A stretch of 31,278 nt of DNA from positions 1-31,278 of the IMG/VR virus record IMGVR_UViG_3300017762_000037. One strand, written 5' to 3'. The notes beneath the pieces are model-generated. The model made no database searches and had not been told where the DNA came from. It worked only from the letters and a program-made list of their open reading frames with translations. Shown here piece after piece: positions 11,576 to 18,034 of the stretch (the stretch's first letter is position 1; each line of letters begins with the position of its first letter). The stretch comes from a virus. A program made the position numbers and the translations under genes.

Positions 11576-13425
11576 TAGCTACGTCTTATTCTAACGGGTA
11601 CCACTTGCATACTAGCTATAATTTGCGAAGCTATGATCACTGGTACTACAACTTCTTGTGCTTTTTCTTTTTGATCGCTTGTCATATCTGATCCAATTTC
11701 TGCTAGATCTATTTGATCTATCTGTATGTCAACGAATGAACCTATTGGATCAGCAAGGAATTGTTCTGTCTGTACCTCTGTCACTACGTCAGCAAGTGAG
11801 TAGTTTTCCACATCACTATTCTCTACTGCTCTCTCGACATACTCTTCTACAGCTTCACTAATAGCTTCATCTTTTTTTACAGCTGCAGCAATGATCTCCA
11901 CGTCAGCTGCTTCTACTTGTAAAACTTCTGCAACTACTTCTACTTGTTCTTCTGTTAGTTCTTGTACATCAGCAATAGCTTCTTCAACAACAGCTTGCAC
12001 AACTTCCTGTATTTCTTCTGTAGCTTGATCAAGATTTTGTACACCAATGTCATTTACTTCTTCAAGGACTTCAACAACTTCTTCTTCGGTAAGGTCTTGT
12101 ACATACTCTTGTATTGCTTCTTGTTTAGATTCTTCATCAGTCTCCTCTGTTATTGGTAGATTCACAATGTCTTCTATTTGTGAAACTTCTTCCTGTATTT
12201 CTTCTTCAGTAAGATCTAAGGGTTCTGTATCTTCCACTCCTGGAGTGTCTCGTTTTGTATCTTCTTCAACAACTTCCTGTATTGACTCATCCAAAATTTT
12301 CTCATCATTCTTTTCATCTACAATCTCCTCTATTTCATCTTGTATTGGTATCTCATCCACGATTTCGGTAACAATATCTTCCAAATCAAATTCAATAATC
12401 TCGAACTCAATAGGTTGTTCTTCAAACTCCACCACTTCATCTTCAATAACTTCCTCTTTAGGTGTGTCGAGTATAGAATTATCATTCTTAGGAAGGATGT
12501 CATCCACATCTTCTTTAACTTCTTCTTCAATTATTACCTCTTCCTTAATTATATCTTCTTCTTCTATGATCTCAACATCTTCCTCTAGAATCTCAATCTC
12601 TTCTTTAGGTTTAGGTATTTCACAATCACCACGATCTATCTGTGCGTCAGTCATAAAACAACCGTATTCATTTTCATTATCTATACGTTCCTGATCTCTC
12701 TCTATAGTCCCATCATTAACGTCTGCCTGTGTGTATGTTTTATCAACACCTTCAACAACTATATCTACAATAATTTCTTGTGGTGTTGGAGGAGGTGGAG
12801 GAGGTGGAGGAGGTGGAGGTGGAGGAGGAGGTGGAACAGTTGTGGTTGTAGTTGTGGTAGTAGTGGTAGTAGATGTTGTACTAGATGTAGTAGTCACAGG
12901 GATCTCTACATACTGCCAGTACAGTGTGTCTAATACAGATATATCAGTTAATATAACTTCAAACTTTGTAATAAATTTATCTGTGTTAGCTTCATCATTG
13001 TTGTAATCAGTGAATGATTTGTAGAAATCATCATACATAGTATTGCCATCTTCTCCCCAAGATTGTGCTGCTTTGTTTATAGTTTCATCTGTTTCATCAG
13101 AGTAGTAATACTTAACATCATAAGTATTATTTACTGCACCAACTAGAAATGCTACTTCATATACATCTTCTGCAAATTCAAATACATAAGTACCGCTTTG
13201 TAAAGCTAGTGAACAACCTGTAGTTCCATACCTACCTTGTTCATTACAGTAAATATACGCAGCAATACTACCTCCGCTAATAGTTAAACCTTCTTGATAA
13301 GTGTCATCACTGAAATCTTCGTTGATGGTAACTTCGTTAGGTACTTCCTCTGCGACTACAGGTATAGGTACTATAAGAAAAAGTACGATACATATACGTA
13401 CTAGACTATTAAATTTATATAACAC
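11575..13425 (-). CDS. Secreted or surface-anchored protein with Thr/Pro linker and acidic stalk (616 aa)
   Basis: The start is GTG 13425. Residues 1-25 are a signal peptide (ICIVLFLIVPIPVVA, cut before EE). Residues 28-175 look like a beta-sandwich (jelly-roll or carbohydrate-binding type) with C60 and C71. A Ser/Thr run (177-196) and a 16-Pro run (198-213) follow, then a short domain to about 270. After that comes a roughly 270-residue, extremely Glu/Asp/Val/Ile-rich stalk and a C-terminal domain. The last residues (VVVPVIIASQIIASMQVVPV, then RIRRS) could be a weak membrane anchor with a basic stop. Thr-rich then Pro-rich linkers like this are common in secreted proteins of aquatic Acidimicrobiia. 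It may be displayed on the infected cell, or be a virion fibre; the signal peptide favours the first. Confidence 0.65.
   Translation of the reverse strand: MLYKFNSLVRICIVLFLIVPIPVVAEEVPNEVTINEDFSDDTYQEGLTISGGSIAAYIYCNEQGRYGTTGCSLALQSGTYVFEFAEDVYEVAFLVGAVNNTYDVKYYYSDETDETINKAAQSWGEDGNTMYDDFYKSFTDYNNDEANTDKFITKFEVILTDISVLDTLYWQYVEIPVTTTSSTTSTTTTTTTTTTTVPPPPPPPPPPPPPPPPTPQEIIVDIVVEGVDKTYTQADVNDGTIERDQERIDNENEYGCFMTDAQIDRGDCEIPKPKEEIEILEEDVEIIEEEDIIKEEVIIEEEVKEDVDDILPKNDNSILDTPKEEVIEDEVVEFEEQPIEFEIIEFDLEDIVTEIVDEIPIQDEIEEIVDEKNDEKILDESIQEVVEEDTKRDTPGVEDTEPLDLTEEEIQEEVSQIEDIVNLPITEETDEESKQEAIQEYVQDLTEEEVVEVLEEVNDIGVQNLDQATEEIQEVVQAVVEEAIADVQELTEEQVEVVAEVLQVEAADVEIIAAAVKKDEAISEAVEEYVERAVENSDVENYSLADVVTEVQTEQFLADPIGSFVDIQIDQIDLAEIGSDMTSDQKEKAQEVVVPVIIASQIIASMQVVPVRIRRS
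12784..12890. repeat. Low-complexity tract encoding the Pro and Thr runs
   Basis: Near-perfect repetition of GGA/GGT triplets on the plus strand (CCN Pro codons on the coding strand), followed by a GTA/GTT/GTG tract (Thr codons). Such tracts change length by slippage, so linker length may vary between strains. Confidence 0.85.
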
Positions 13426-13430
13426 GGAAC

Positions 13431-13478
13431 TTACTTAGTTCCGCAACAACCACCACCGCAACAACCGTCACTACCCAT
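13431..13478 (-). CDS. Cys/Gly microprotein MGSDGCCGGGCCGTK (15 aa)
   Basis: ATG 13478 has a very good ribosome site (GGGAGAGGAATAGATC before it) and overlaps the previous stop by eight bases (ATGGGTAG). The product has two CC pairs spaced by GGG, as in small metal- or cluster-binding peptides. Only the start signal and the composition support it; function is unknown. Confidence 0.5.
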   Translation of the reverse strand: MGSDGCCGGGCCGTK

Positions 13479-13752
13479 GATCTATTCCTCTCCCGTTCAT
13501 ATCGTTATGTGTTTTACTATCAAGAATACCGAATGCCTGGTTGACTTCATCGTATGTCAGTTGTCCATCATTAAGATATTTTCTCGCTAAGATTTCTAGT
13601 ACGTTAGCTACTCCAAGTAATCCTGCTAGTAATGCAGAACTAAATACATCTATACCTACAAGACTGCCTGCACCTATAACACTTAATGCTTGTGCTATAA
13701 AGACAGCTATCATACGTTTAGATATATTCCAATACAATTTGTAACCCTTCAT
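13471..13752 (-). CDS. Phage membrane protein (93 aa)
   Basis: Two membrane helices at about 13-32 (MIAVFIAQALSVIGAGSLVG) and 37-55 (FSSALLAGLLGVANVLEIL), followed by a cytoplasmic tail ARKYLNDGQLTYDEVNQAF, a helix-loop pattern seen in phage membrane proteins near lysis genes. It could be a holin or exclusion factor. TAATG overlap with the preceding gene. Confidence 0.7.
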   Translation of the reverse strand: MKGYKLYWNISKRMIAVFIAQALSVIGAGSLVGIDVFSSALLAGLLGVANVLEILARKYLNDGQLTYDEVNQAFGILDSKTHNDMNGRGIDHG

Positions 13753-13919
13753 TACATTAAGAAGCTACCTACAATTAATATAACTGTGGCAACTAATCCT
13801 ATTACTTTATAAAATTCTGATTTATCTAACTTCTCATCTAGCTTTTTATCAATGTCATCTAATTTGTCAAAGATCATTTTGTTTAATTCTTTTTGGGTAA
13901 AGCCATTGGAAGTAGTCAT
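13752..13919 (-). CDS. Coiled coil plus C-terminal membrane span (55 aa)
   Basis: The charged helix KLDDIDKKLDEKLDKSEFYK is followed by the span VIGLVATVILIVGSFLM at the extreme C-terminus. This is the layout of hemolysin XhlA-like lysis accessory proteins (coil outside the membrane, C-terminal anchor). TAATG at both ends. The XhlA-like role is inferred from shape only. Confidence 0.7.
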   Translation of the reverse strand: MTTSNGFTQKELNKMIFDKLDDIDKKLDEKLDKSEFYKVIGLVATVILIVGSFLM

Positions 13920-14053
13920 TATGGTAAGTCATCATGGGATAACATATCCCAGTCCTCATCTAAGAAAATAGTTTCAGATGTGCTTATATACTTTAATAAT
14001 TTATATATTTCTTTTACACTATATCCAAAAATAAATCCAATTAAATAATCCAT
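13919..14053 (-). CDS. Small hypothetical protein (44 aa), probably leaderless
   Basis: ATG 14053 follows an extended -10 box (TGTTATAAT) by only seven bases and has no ribosome site, so the mRNA is probably leaderless. Hydrophobic N-terminus (DYLIGFIFGYSV) and an acidic end (DEDWDMLSHDDLP). First gene of the membrane/lysis block. No family recognised. Confidence 0.6.
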   Translation of the reverse strand: MDYLIGFIFGYSVKEIYKLLKYISTSETIFLDEDWDMLSHDDLP

Positions 14054-14060
14054 AAAGAAT

Positions 14061-14069
14061 ATTATAACA
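14061..14069 (-). promoter_or_regulatory. Extended -10 promoter before the membrane/lysis block
   Basis: Minus-strand TGTTATAAT (14069-14061), an extended -10 with no clear -35. Just upstream, AAGTAGCTAAGTAGC is a short tandem repeat. Transcription would start about one base from ATG 14053. Confidence 0.5.
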
Positions 14070-14105
14070 TGTGGCTACTTAGCTACTTAATATTTGTAGA
14101 TCGTA

Positions 14106-14837
14106 TCATACAATATTTAATTTAATTTCTTCTAACACTTTTTTCTGCGCATTTGAAGCATGAAACTTTGCATATCTTTTTGCTAAAGGCACACCACTCC
14201 ACCAAGCAGAACTTTCAGCACACGAACTTGCTATGTTGTATAGTTTTTCAGTTAAATGAAATCTATGTAATTTTATTTTTTCTTGTGTATTAAAGTTTAC
14301 ATAAGCTAAAGGTTCATCTTCTTCTATCTTCCATTCGTTTATACCTTCCCATAAATTTATTTCAAATCGTAAAGGTCTAAACCAACTGCCTATATCATAT
14401 CTACCTGGAACAACAGCACCATATTTAGTATGTTTTGCTTGATGAAAATAAGGTGCAGTCAAGGTTATATCTACAGATTTATCTGCAAAAAATATATGTG
14501 GCATATGATAATCAAACATCTTTTGTCCTGTTAATGTATCGTCTCTTAATATTTCTGAATGCATATGGTTTTTAGAAGTAGGTATTACTGGTGATTGTCT
14601 ATTAGGTAAATAAAAATCAGTAAATTTACTATGTGTTTGTATTGGATTTTTTATAACTAATGTATGCGTACCTAAATCTTGAAAAGCTGTACATTCATCA
14701 AATCCTGGCATATCTTTTTGTCTATTTTTATTTTTGTTTTTAATTTTGCTTTTAAACAAAGACTGTGGTTCTTCATACATCCAAGAAAAATCATCTTCAG
14801 TTGGATGATTGAATGCAGAATAATAAATATTGATCAT
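14106..14837 (-). CDS. Conserved aquatic-phage protein of unknown function, oxygenase partner (243 aa)
   Basis: ATG 14837 overlaps the end of the 2OG oxygenase gene (ATGA). It starts INIYYSAFNHP and contains FDECTAFQDLGTHTLVI. The central segment VVPGRYDIGSWFRPLRFEIN is followed by LWEGINEWKIEEDEPLAYVNF. I recall this pattern (IYYS..., D-I-G-W-F-R-P, GDPLxYVxF) from proteins next to 2OG-Fe(II) oxygenases in marine phages, but its activity is not known. No signal peptide or membrane span. Codon use is more AT-rich than the tail genes. It probably acts with the oxygenase on a shared substrate, perhaps a virion protein or sugar. Confidence 0.65.
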   Translation of the reverse strand: MINIYYSAFNHPTEDDFSWMYEEPQSLFKSKIKNKNKNRQKDMPGFDECTAFQDLGTHTLVIKNPIQTHSKFTDFYLPNRQSPVIPTSKNHMHSEILRDDTLTGQKMFDYHMPHIFFADKSVDITLTAPYFHQAKHTKYGAVVPGRYDIGSWFRPLRFEINLWEGINEWKIEEDEPLAYVNFNTQEKIKLHRFHLTEKLYNIASSCAESSAWWSGVPLAKRYAKFHASNAQKKVLEEIKLNIV

Positions 14838-15349
14838 GAAAAATCAAAGTTAACTAATACTCTTATAGGAGTATCTGATTGTGTAACTCCACTATGTAAA
14901 CTTTTACCATCAAAAACTAGCAGACTATTTTGTACACTATCAAAAAATTTATTAGGTTTATAAAATTTAGTACCACCATTACAAGTTGTTAAATTATAAA
15001 CTGCTGTTGTGTAACTATCTAATTCAGGATAATCTTCATGTTGTTCATGCGTTATATTAACACCACTATTTGTGTATAAATTAGCTTTTATTCTTAAAAG
15101 ATTAGTATGTTTTTTACCAACATAAGCACTAATTGTATTTAATAAAGGAATAAACTCTTGAAATTGTGGACTATTTATACCTGTGTTTACATCATATAAA
15201 CTGTGTGCAAACATAAAATCATCATCTTGTGTTGATAATTCTTTATGCAATGAAGTTGCGTAATGATACCAAGCAAAATAATTACCTGTTGTTATGTTTA
15301 ATAAAGAATTGTAATTGTCGTCAGATAAAATATTTGTATGTAAATGCAA
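14834..15349 (-). CDS. 2OG-Fe(II) oxygenase (171 aa, TTG start)
   Basis: Non-haem iron dioxygenase of the prolyl-4-hydroxylase type. The iron triad is visible as H104-E-D106 (EQHEDYPEL), H152 (KSLHSGV) and, for 2-oxoglutarate, R163 (TPIRVLVNF), with the usual 11-residue distance from His to Arg. NGGTKFY (124-130) is the standard strand before the second His. The start is TTG 15349 with AAAGGTGG five bases upstream. Such genes are frequent in marine phages and may hydroxylate a virion protein or a nucleotide; the substrate here is unknown. It lies between the tail genes and the lysis block. Confidence 0.85.
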   Translation of the reverse strand: MHLHTNILSDDNYNSLLNITTGNYFAWYHYATSLHKELSTQDDDFMFAHSLYDVNTGINSPQFQEFIPLLNTISAYVGKKHTNLLRIKANLYTNSGVNITHEQHEDYPELDSYTTAVYNLTTCNGGTKFYKPNKFFDSVQNSLLVFDGKSLHSGVTQSDTPIRVLVNFDFS

Positions 15350-15365
15350 GTTCCACCTTTTGTAT

Positions 15366-15827
15366 TTAGTATACTCCAGTATCTTCTAAATCACCAGTGT
15401 ATAAATCCATAGTTAAAACAACCCAACCTGTTGTGTTATCTGCTTGATAGGCGTCTTCATCCCATCTACAATCTATTTCTGTTCCAACATCATCACCATC
15501 AATAGATACACCTTCACTAGATACAGTTGGTTTAGCTATAGGTGCTTCCCAATAACCTGTTGTTGTATTTAATACCCAACTAGGATATGGTTTTGGTTTG
15601 TGAAATAGATCATTGTCAGCGTCATACAGATCACCTACACCAGGAAATCTTTTCTTAACGTTTTCATTATATGAACATTGGACCCATGTTGCTTCTCCAA
15701 AAGTATCAGTCAAAAATGTTTGTCCAAGAGTTTCTTGTTCATCTCCATTTTCATCTAATAAAACTTCATTAGCAACTACTGTTACTTGTTCTACTGTTCC
15801 ATCTATTACTTTTGCAAAATGTGCCAT
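15366..15827 (-). CDS. Conserved virion-region protein (153 aa)
   Basis: The opening MAHFAKVIDGTVEQVTVVAN and LLDENGDEQETLGQTFL, then TWVQCSYNENVKKRFPGVGD, YDADNDLF, KPYPSWVLNTTTGYWEAPI, matches a protein common in cyanophages and pelagic phages beside tail-fibre genes. Its function is not known; it is thought to be structural or to assist fibre assembly. It is followed by the oxygenase gene and coupled to the adhesin gene upstream (TAATG). Confidence 0.75.
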   Translation of the reverse strand: MAHFAKVIDGTVEQVTVVANEVLLDENGDEQETLGQTFLTDTFGEATWVQCSYNENVKKRFPGVGDLYDADNDLFHKPKPYPSWVLNTTTGYWEAPIAKPTVSSEGVSIDGDDVGTEIDCRWDEDAYQADNTTGWVVLTMDLYTGDLEDTGVY

Positions 15828-16810
15828 TAGAAAGTTATTGTCCCATCTCCTGTAAATTTATAATATTTATATCCACCTGTTGTATATAAAGTTGGCGAAC
15901 CTGTTGTACTAGCTGCGTCTGCTAATGTGTCAGAATATCTTAATAAGAAAATTCCTGAACCACCATTACCACCATTACCTGATGTTCCTGAATTATTTCC
16001 ATACCCTGCACCACCTGCACCTCCACCTGAACCTGTGTTAGCTGAAGCTGAACCACCAGTACCATAAGCACCTGAACCTGCACCACCTGAACCGCCACCT
16101 GCAGTACCTGTAAAACTTGCACCTCCGCCACCACCTGCGTACTGACTACCTGAACCTGATGATGTTGCTGTTGCCCATGTAGAGTAAGCATTTGTTCCTG
16201 CACCGCCACTACCATGACTTCTCGAACCTGCGTTATTTCCTTTTGCACCTGCTGCACCGCCACCTGAACCATTGCGACCATCTCCGCCACCTGCAGTACC
16301 ACCTTCGTGACCTACATTGTCATAACCAAAACCGCTATCTTGAACTGCGATTAAAGCACCATCTTCAACTTGATAAGGTTGAGTTACGCCACCATGATTA
16401 GGAGAGTTACCATAAGCACCTCCGCCACCTGAACCACCTTGTTTGCTATTGTAAGTTCCTCCACCATTACAACGAGTTACTGTGACTCCTCCTATTGTGA
16501 CTGTACTATCTGAACCTTTAGCATTACTACCTCCACCTGCACCAATATCAACTGTTATTGCAGCACCCTTAGCTGTAGCTATAGAACCAGTACGAACTTC
16601 TCCTGCACCTCCGCCACCACCGCCAGAAACATTTCCGCTTCTACCGCCACCGCCGCCTGCAATAAGTACATACTCAATAACTGGACCTGTTTTAGCCCAC
16701 TTACTATCGCTTAATAAATCTTGTTGTTCATCTATAGAGAATATACCTTTATTACCTGTTGTTTCACTTTGCGCAGGTGCTGTATTTCCTATATATCCAA
16801 ATTGTCCCAT
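15827..16810 (-). CDS. Glycine-rich tail adhesin (327 aa)
   Basis: After a 35-residue N-terminus (MGQFGYIGNTAPAQSETTGN and IFSIDEQQDL) comes IEYVLIAGGGGGRSG, the standard opening of phage glycine-rich domains. A long series of Gly-rich loops follows (about 50-285), ending GGSGIFLLRYSDTL and YKYYKFTGDGTITF, the usual closing strand. Such domains fold as polyglycine-II-type bundles and carry the receptor-binding tips of phage fibres. Expected at the distal tail; likely fast-evolving in host recognition. The start is ATG 16810 with AGGAG upstream. Confidence 0.75.
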   Translation of the reverse strand: MGQFGYIGNTAPAQSETTGNKGIFSIDEQQDLLSDSKWAKTGPVIEYVLIAGGGGGRSGNVSGGGGGGAGEVRTGSIATAKGAAITVDIGAGGGSNAKGSDSTVTIGGVTVTRCNGGGTYNSKQGGSGGGGAYGNSPNHGGVTQPYQVEDGALIAVQDSGFGYDNVGHEGGTAGGGDGRNGSGGGAAGAKGNNAGSRSHGSGGAGTNAYSTWATATSSGSGSQYAGGGGGASFTGTAGGGSGGAGSGAYGTGGSASANTGSGGGAGGAGYGNNSGTSGNGGNGGSGIFLLRYSDTLADAASTTGSPTLYTTGGYKYYKFTGDGTITF

Positions 16811-16822
16811 CTTAAAAAACTC

Positions 16823-17155
16823 CTATGCGGTAATTTCTAATAAAGAAAGTGTCAATTCAAGATCTGAAGCTGCGCCTGCCCATGCTCTTAACTCATCATT
16901 TGCTTTTAGTACAAGTTTTCCTCCAATAGGATTCACTGCACTATCAGCAGGTACTGATAAAGTTGAGACTAAAGCTGCAACTACTGAACCATCATTCATG
17001 TCAATGTTAAGATCTGCTGCGTTTGAACCATCAACATTAGCAACCTGGCAATGTATAACAATTGCTGTTTCTAATCCTGATGTGTTAGCTGTATAAACTA
17101 CAGCGTCTGCGCTATCGCCCAACGCTACATTGACTGTCTTAAATAATTCTGCCAT
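16823..17155 (-). CDS. Small beta-rich structural protein (110 aa)
   Basis: Alternating Val/Ala/Leu strands (VVYTANTSGLETAIVIHCQV, then LSVPADSAVNPIGGKLVLKA) suggest an immunoglobulin-like or jelly-roll fold used in fibres or decorations. ATG 17155 with AGGAG nine bases upstream; lies between fibre-like genes. Function inferred from place and fold only. Confidence 0.65.
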   Translation of the reverse strand: MAELFKTVNVALGDSADAVVYTANTSGLETAIVIHCQVANVDGSNAADLNIDMNDGSVVAALVSTLSVPADSAVNPIGGKLVLKANDELRAWAGAASDLELTLSLLEITA

Positions 17156-17177
17156 ATTCTATTCTCCTAGTAATTAA

Positions 17178-17381
17178 TTAACTATCTCCCATAACTATAG
17201 CACGAGGTTTTGATCCTGATCCTGTAGAAGTAGTAGATAGACTTCGCATTATTAATCTAAATGCTAAGGATTGTTGTCCACCTGTATCAGGTAATAAATC
17301 TAGATCTTCGTCAATAGGTTTATTACCTATTGTATCTATACCTAAACTACCACCTTCTTTAAGAAGTATTAACATACTCAT
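17178..17381 (-). CDS. Small hypothetical protein (67 aa)
   Basis: GGAGGTTAAC directly before ATG 17381 is formed by the last codons and stop of the previous gene, so the pair is coupled. The product is loop-rich (GNKPIDEDLDLLPDTGGQQS, then SLSTTSTGSGSKPR). No family recognised; virion location is suggested by neighbours. Confidence 0.65.
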   Translation of the reverse strand: MSMLILLKEGGSLGIDTIGNKPIDEDLDLLPDTGGQQSLAFRLIMRSLSTTSTGSGSKPRAIVMGDS

Positions 17382-17382
17382 G

Positions 17383-18009
17383 TTAACCTCCTAATGCTAT
17401 TACTAATCCGAGACTTGCTTTTGTAGCAACTTGTCCATCAACGTATACTTTTATAGACTGTTGTGAAGCAGCTGCTGTTGCACTGTTGCTAGCCATGTTA
17501 TCTTCATCGAGTAAAGTAACAGCACTAGCGTCAACATAAGATTTATTTGCAACATCTGCTGCTGCTGTAGGTGTAGTAAGGTTTGTAATTTTGTTATTAT
17601 TAGCGTCTAAGATCGCAGCTAATTTAGGTGTACCTGCTGTACCTGAAGCATAACTTACATCTACTACTTGACCAATTGCGTCAAACATATCTTCATATAC
17701 TTGTTGTACAGGAACCATACGTACTACAGAGTTCTGTGGATGTGATAGTCCTGAAGCTGCTGCTGATCCTGTTAAATATCTATTGTCGCCAGTAGAAGTT
17801 ACTAACTGTGTAGAAGTAAATGTTCCATCAAAAAATACATACTCACGTTGTGTTGAACTATCAGGTTCAATAACTAAATAACAGGGACTTACTAGCCCTG
17901 ATGTAGAAGCTACTGTTGCTGTTGTGTCTGTAGCACCGAATGTACTAGATAGCGTAGTTTCAAACGCATTCCTTGTAAATGTCTCTGCTGCTTTTCTTGT
18001 ACTTGCCAT
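17383..18009 (-). CDS. Tail-fibre-like protein (208 aa)
   Basis: A beta-rich N-terminal part (FETTLSSTFGATDTTATVAS, PCYLVIEPDSSTQREYVFF) is followed by LDANNNKITNLTTPTAAADV and ANKSYVD, the recurrent stalk motif of phage tail fibres (NKITNLxxPxxxxDAANKxYVD). The C-terminus is a Ser/Ala-rich helical stretch. Probably a fibre or its adaptor, coupling the virion to the glycine-rich adhesin gene three genes downstream. The start is ATG 18009 with CAGGAGAAA upstream. Confidence 0.7.
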   Translation of the reverse strand: MASTRKAAETFTRNAFETTLSSTFGATDTTATVASTSGLVSPCYLVIEPDSSTQREYVFFDGTFTSTQLVTSTGDNRYLTGSAAASGLSHPQNSVVRMVPVQQVYEDMFDAIGQVVDVSYASGTAGTPKLAAILDANNNKITNLTTPTAAADVANKSYVDASAVTLLDEDNMASNSATAAASQQSIKVYVDGQVATKASLGLVIALGG

Positions 18010-18034
18010 AGGTTAATTTCTCCTGTTTAGTATA

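Noticed and set aside
12047-12694. A 215-residue Ser-rich plus-strand ORF
   Set aside because: It is the antisense of the Glu-rich stalk of the surface protein; its Ser-rich composition mirrors the Glu/Asp codons.
12731-13006. A plus-strand ORF with long Gly and Val runs
   Set aside because: It is the antisense of the Pro and Thr runs of the surface protein.
15940-16302. A Val/Gln-rich minus-strand ORF
   Set aside because: Frame-shifted shadow within the glycine-rich adhesin gene, produced by its repeats.
16482-17096. A 204-residue Pro/Ala-rich plus-strand ORF
   Set aside because: Antisense to the glycine-rich adhesin and the 110-residue gene; Pro runs mirror Gly codons.
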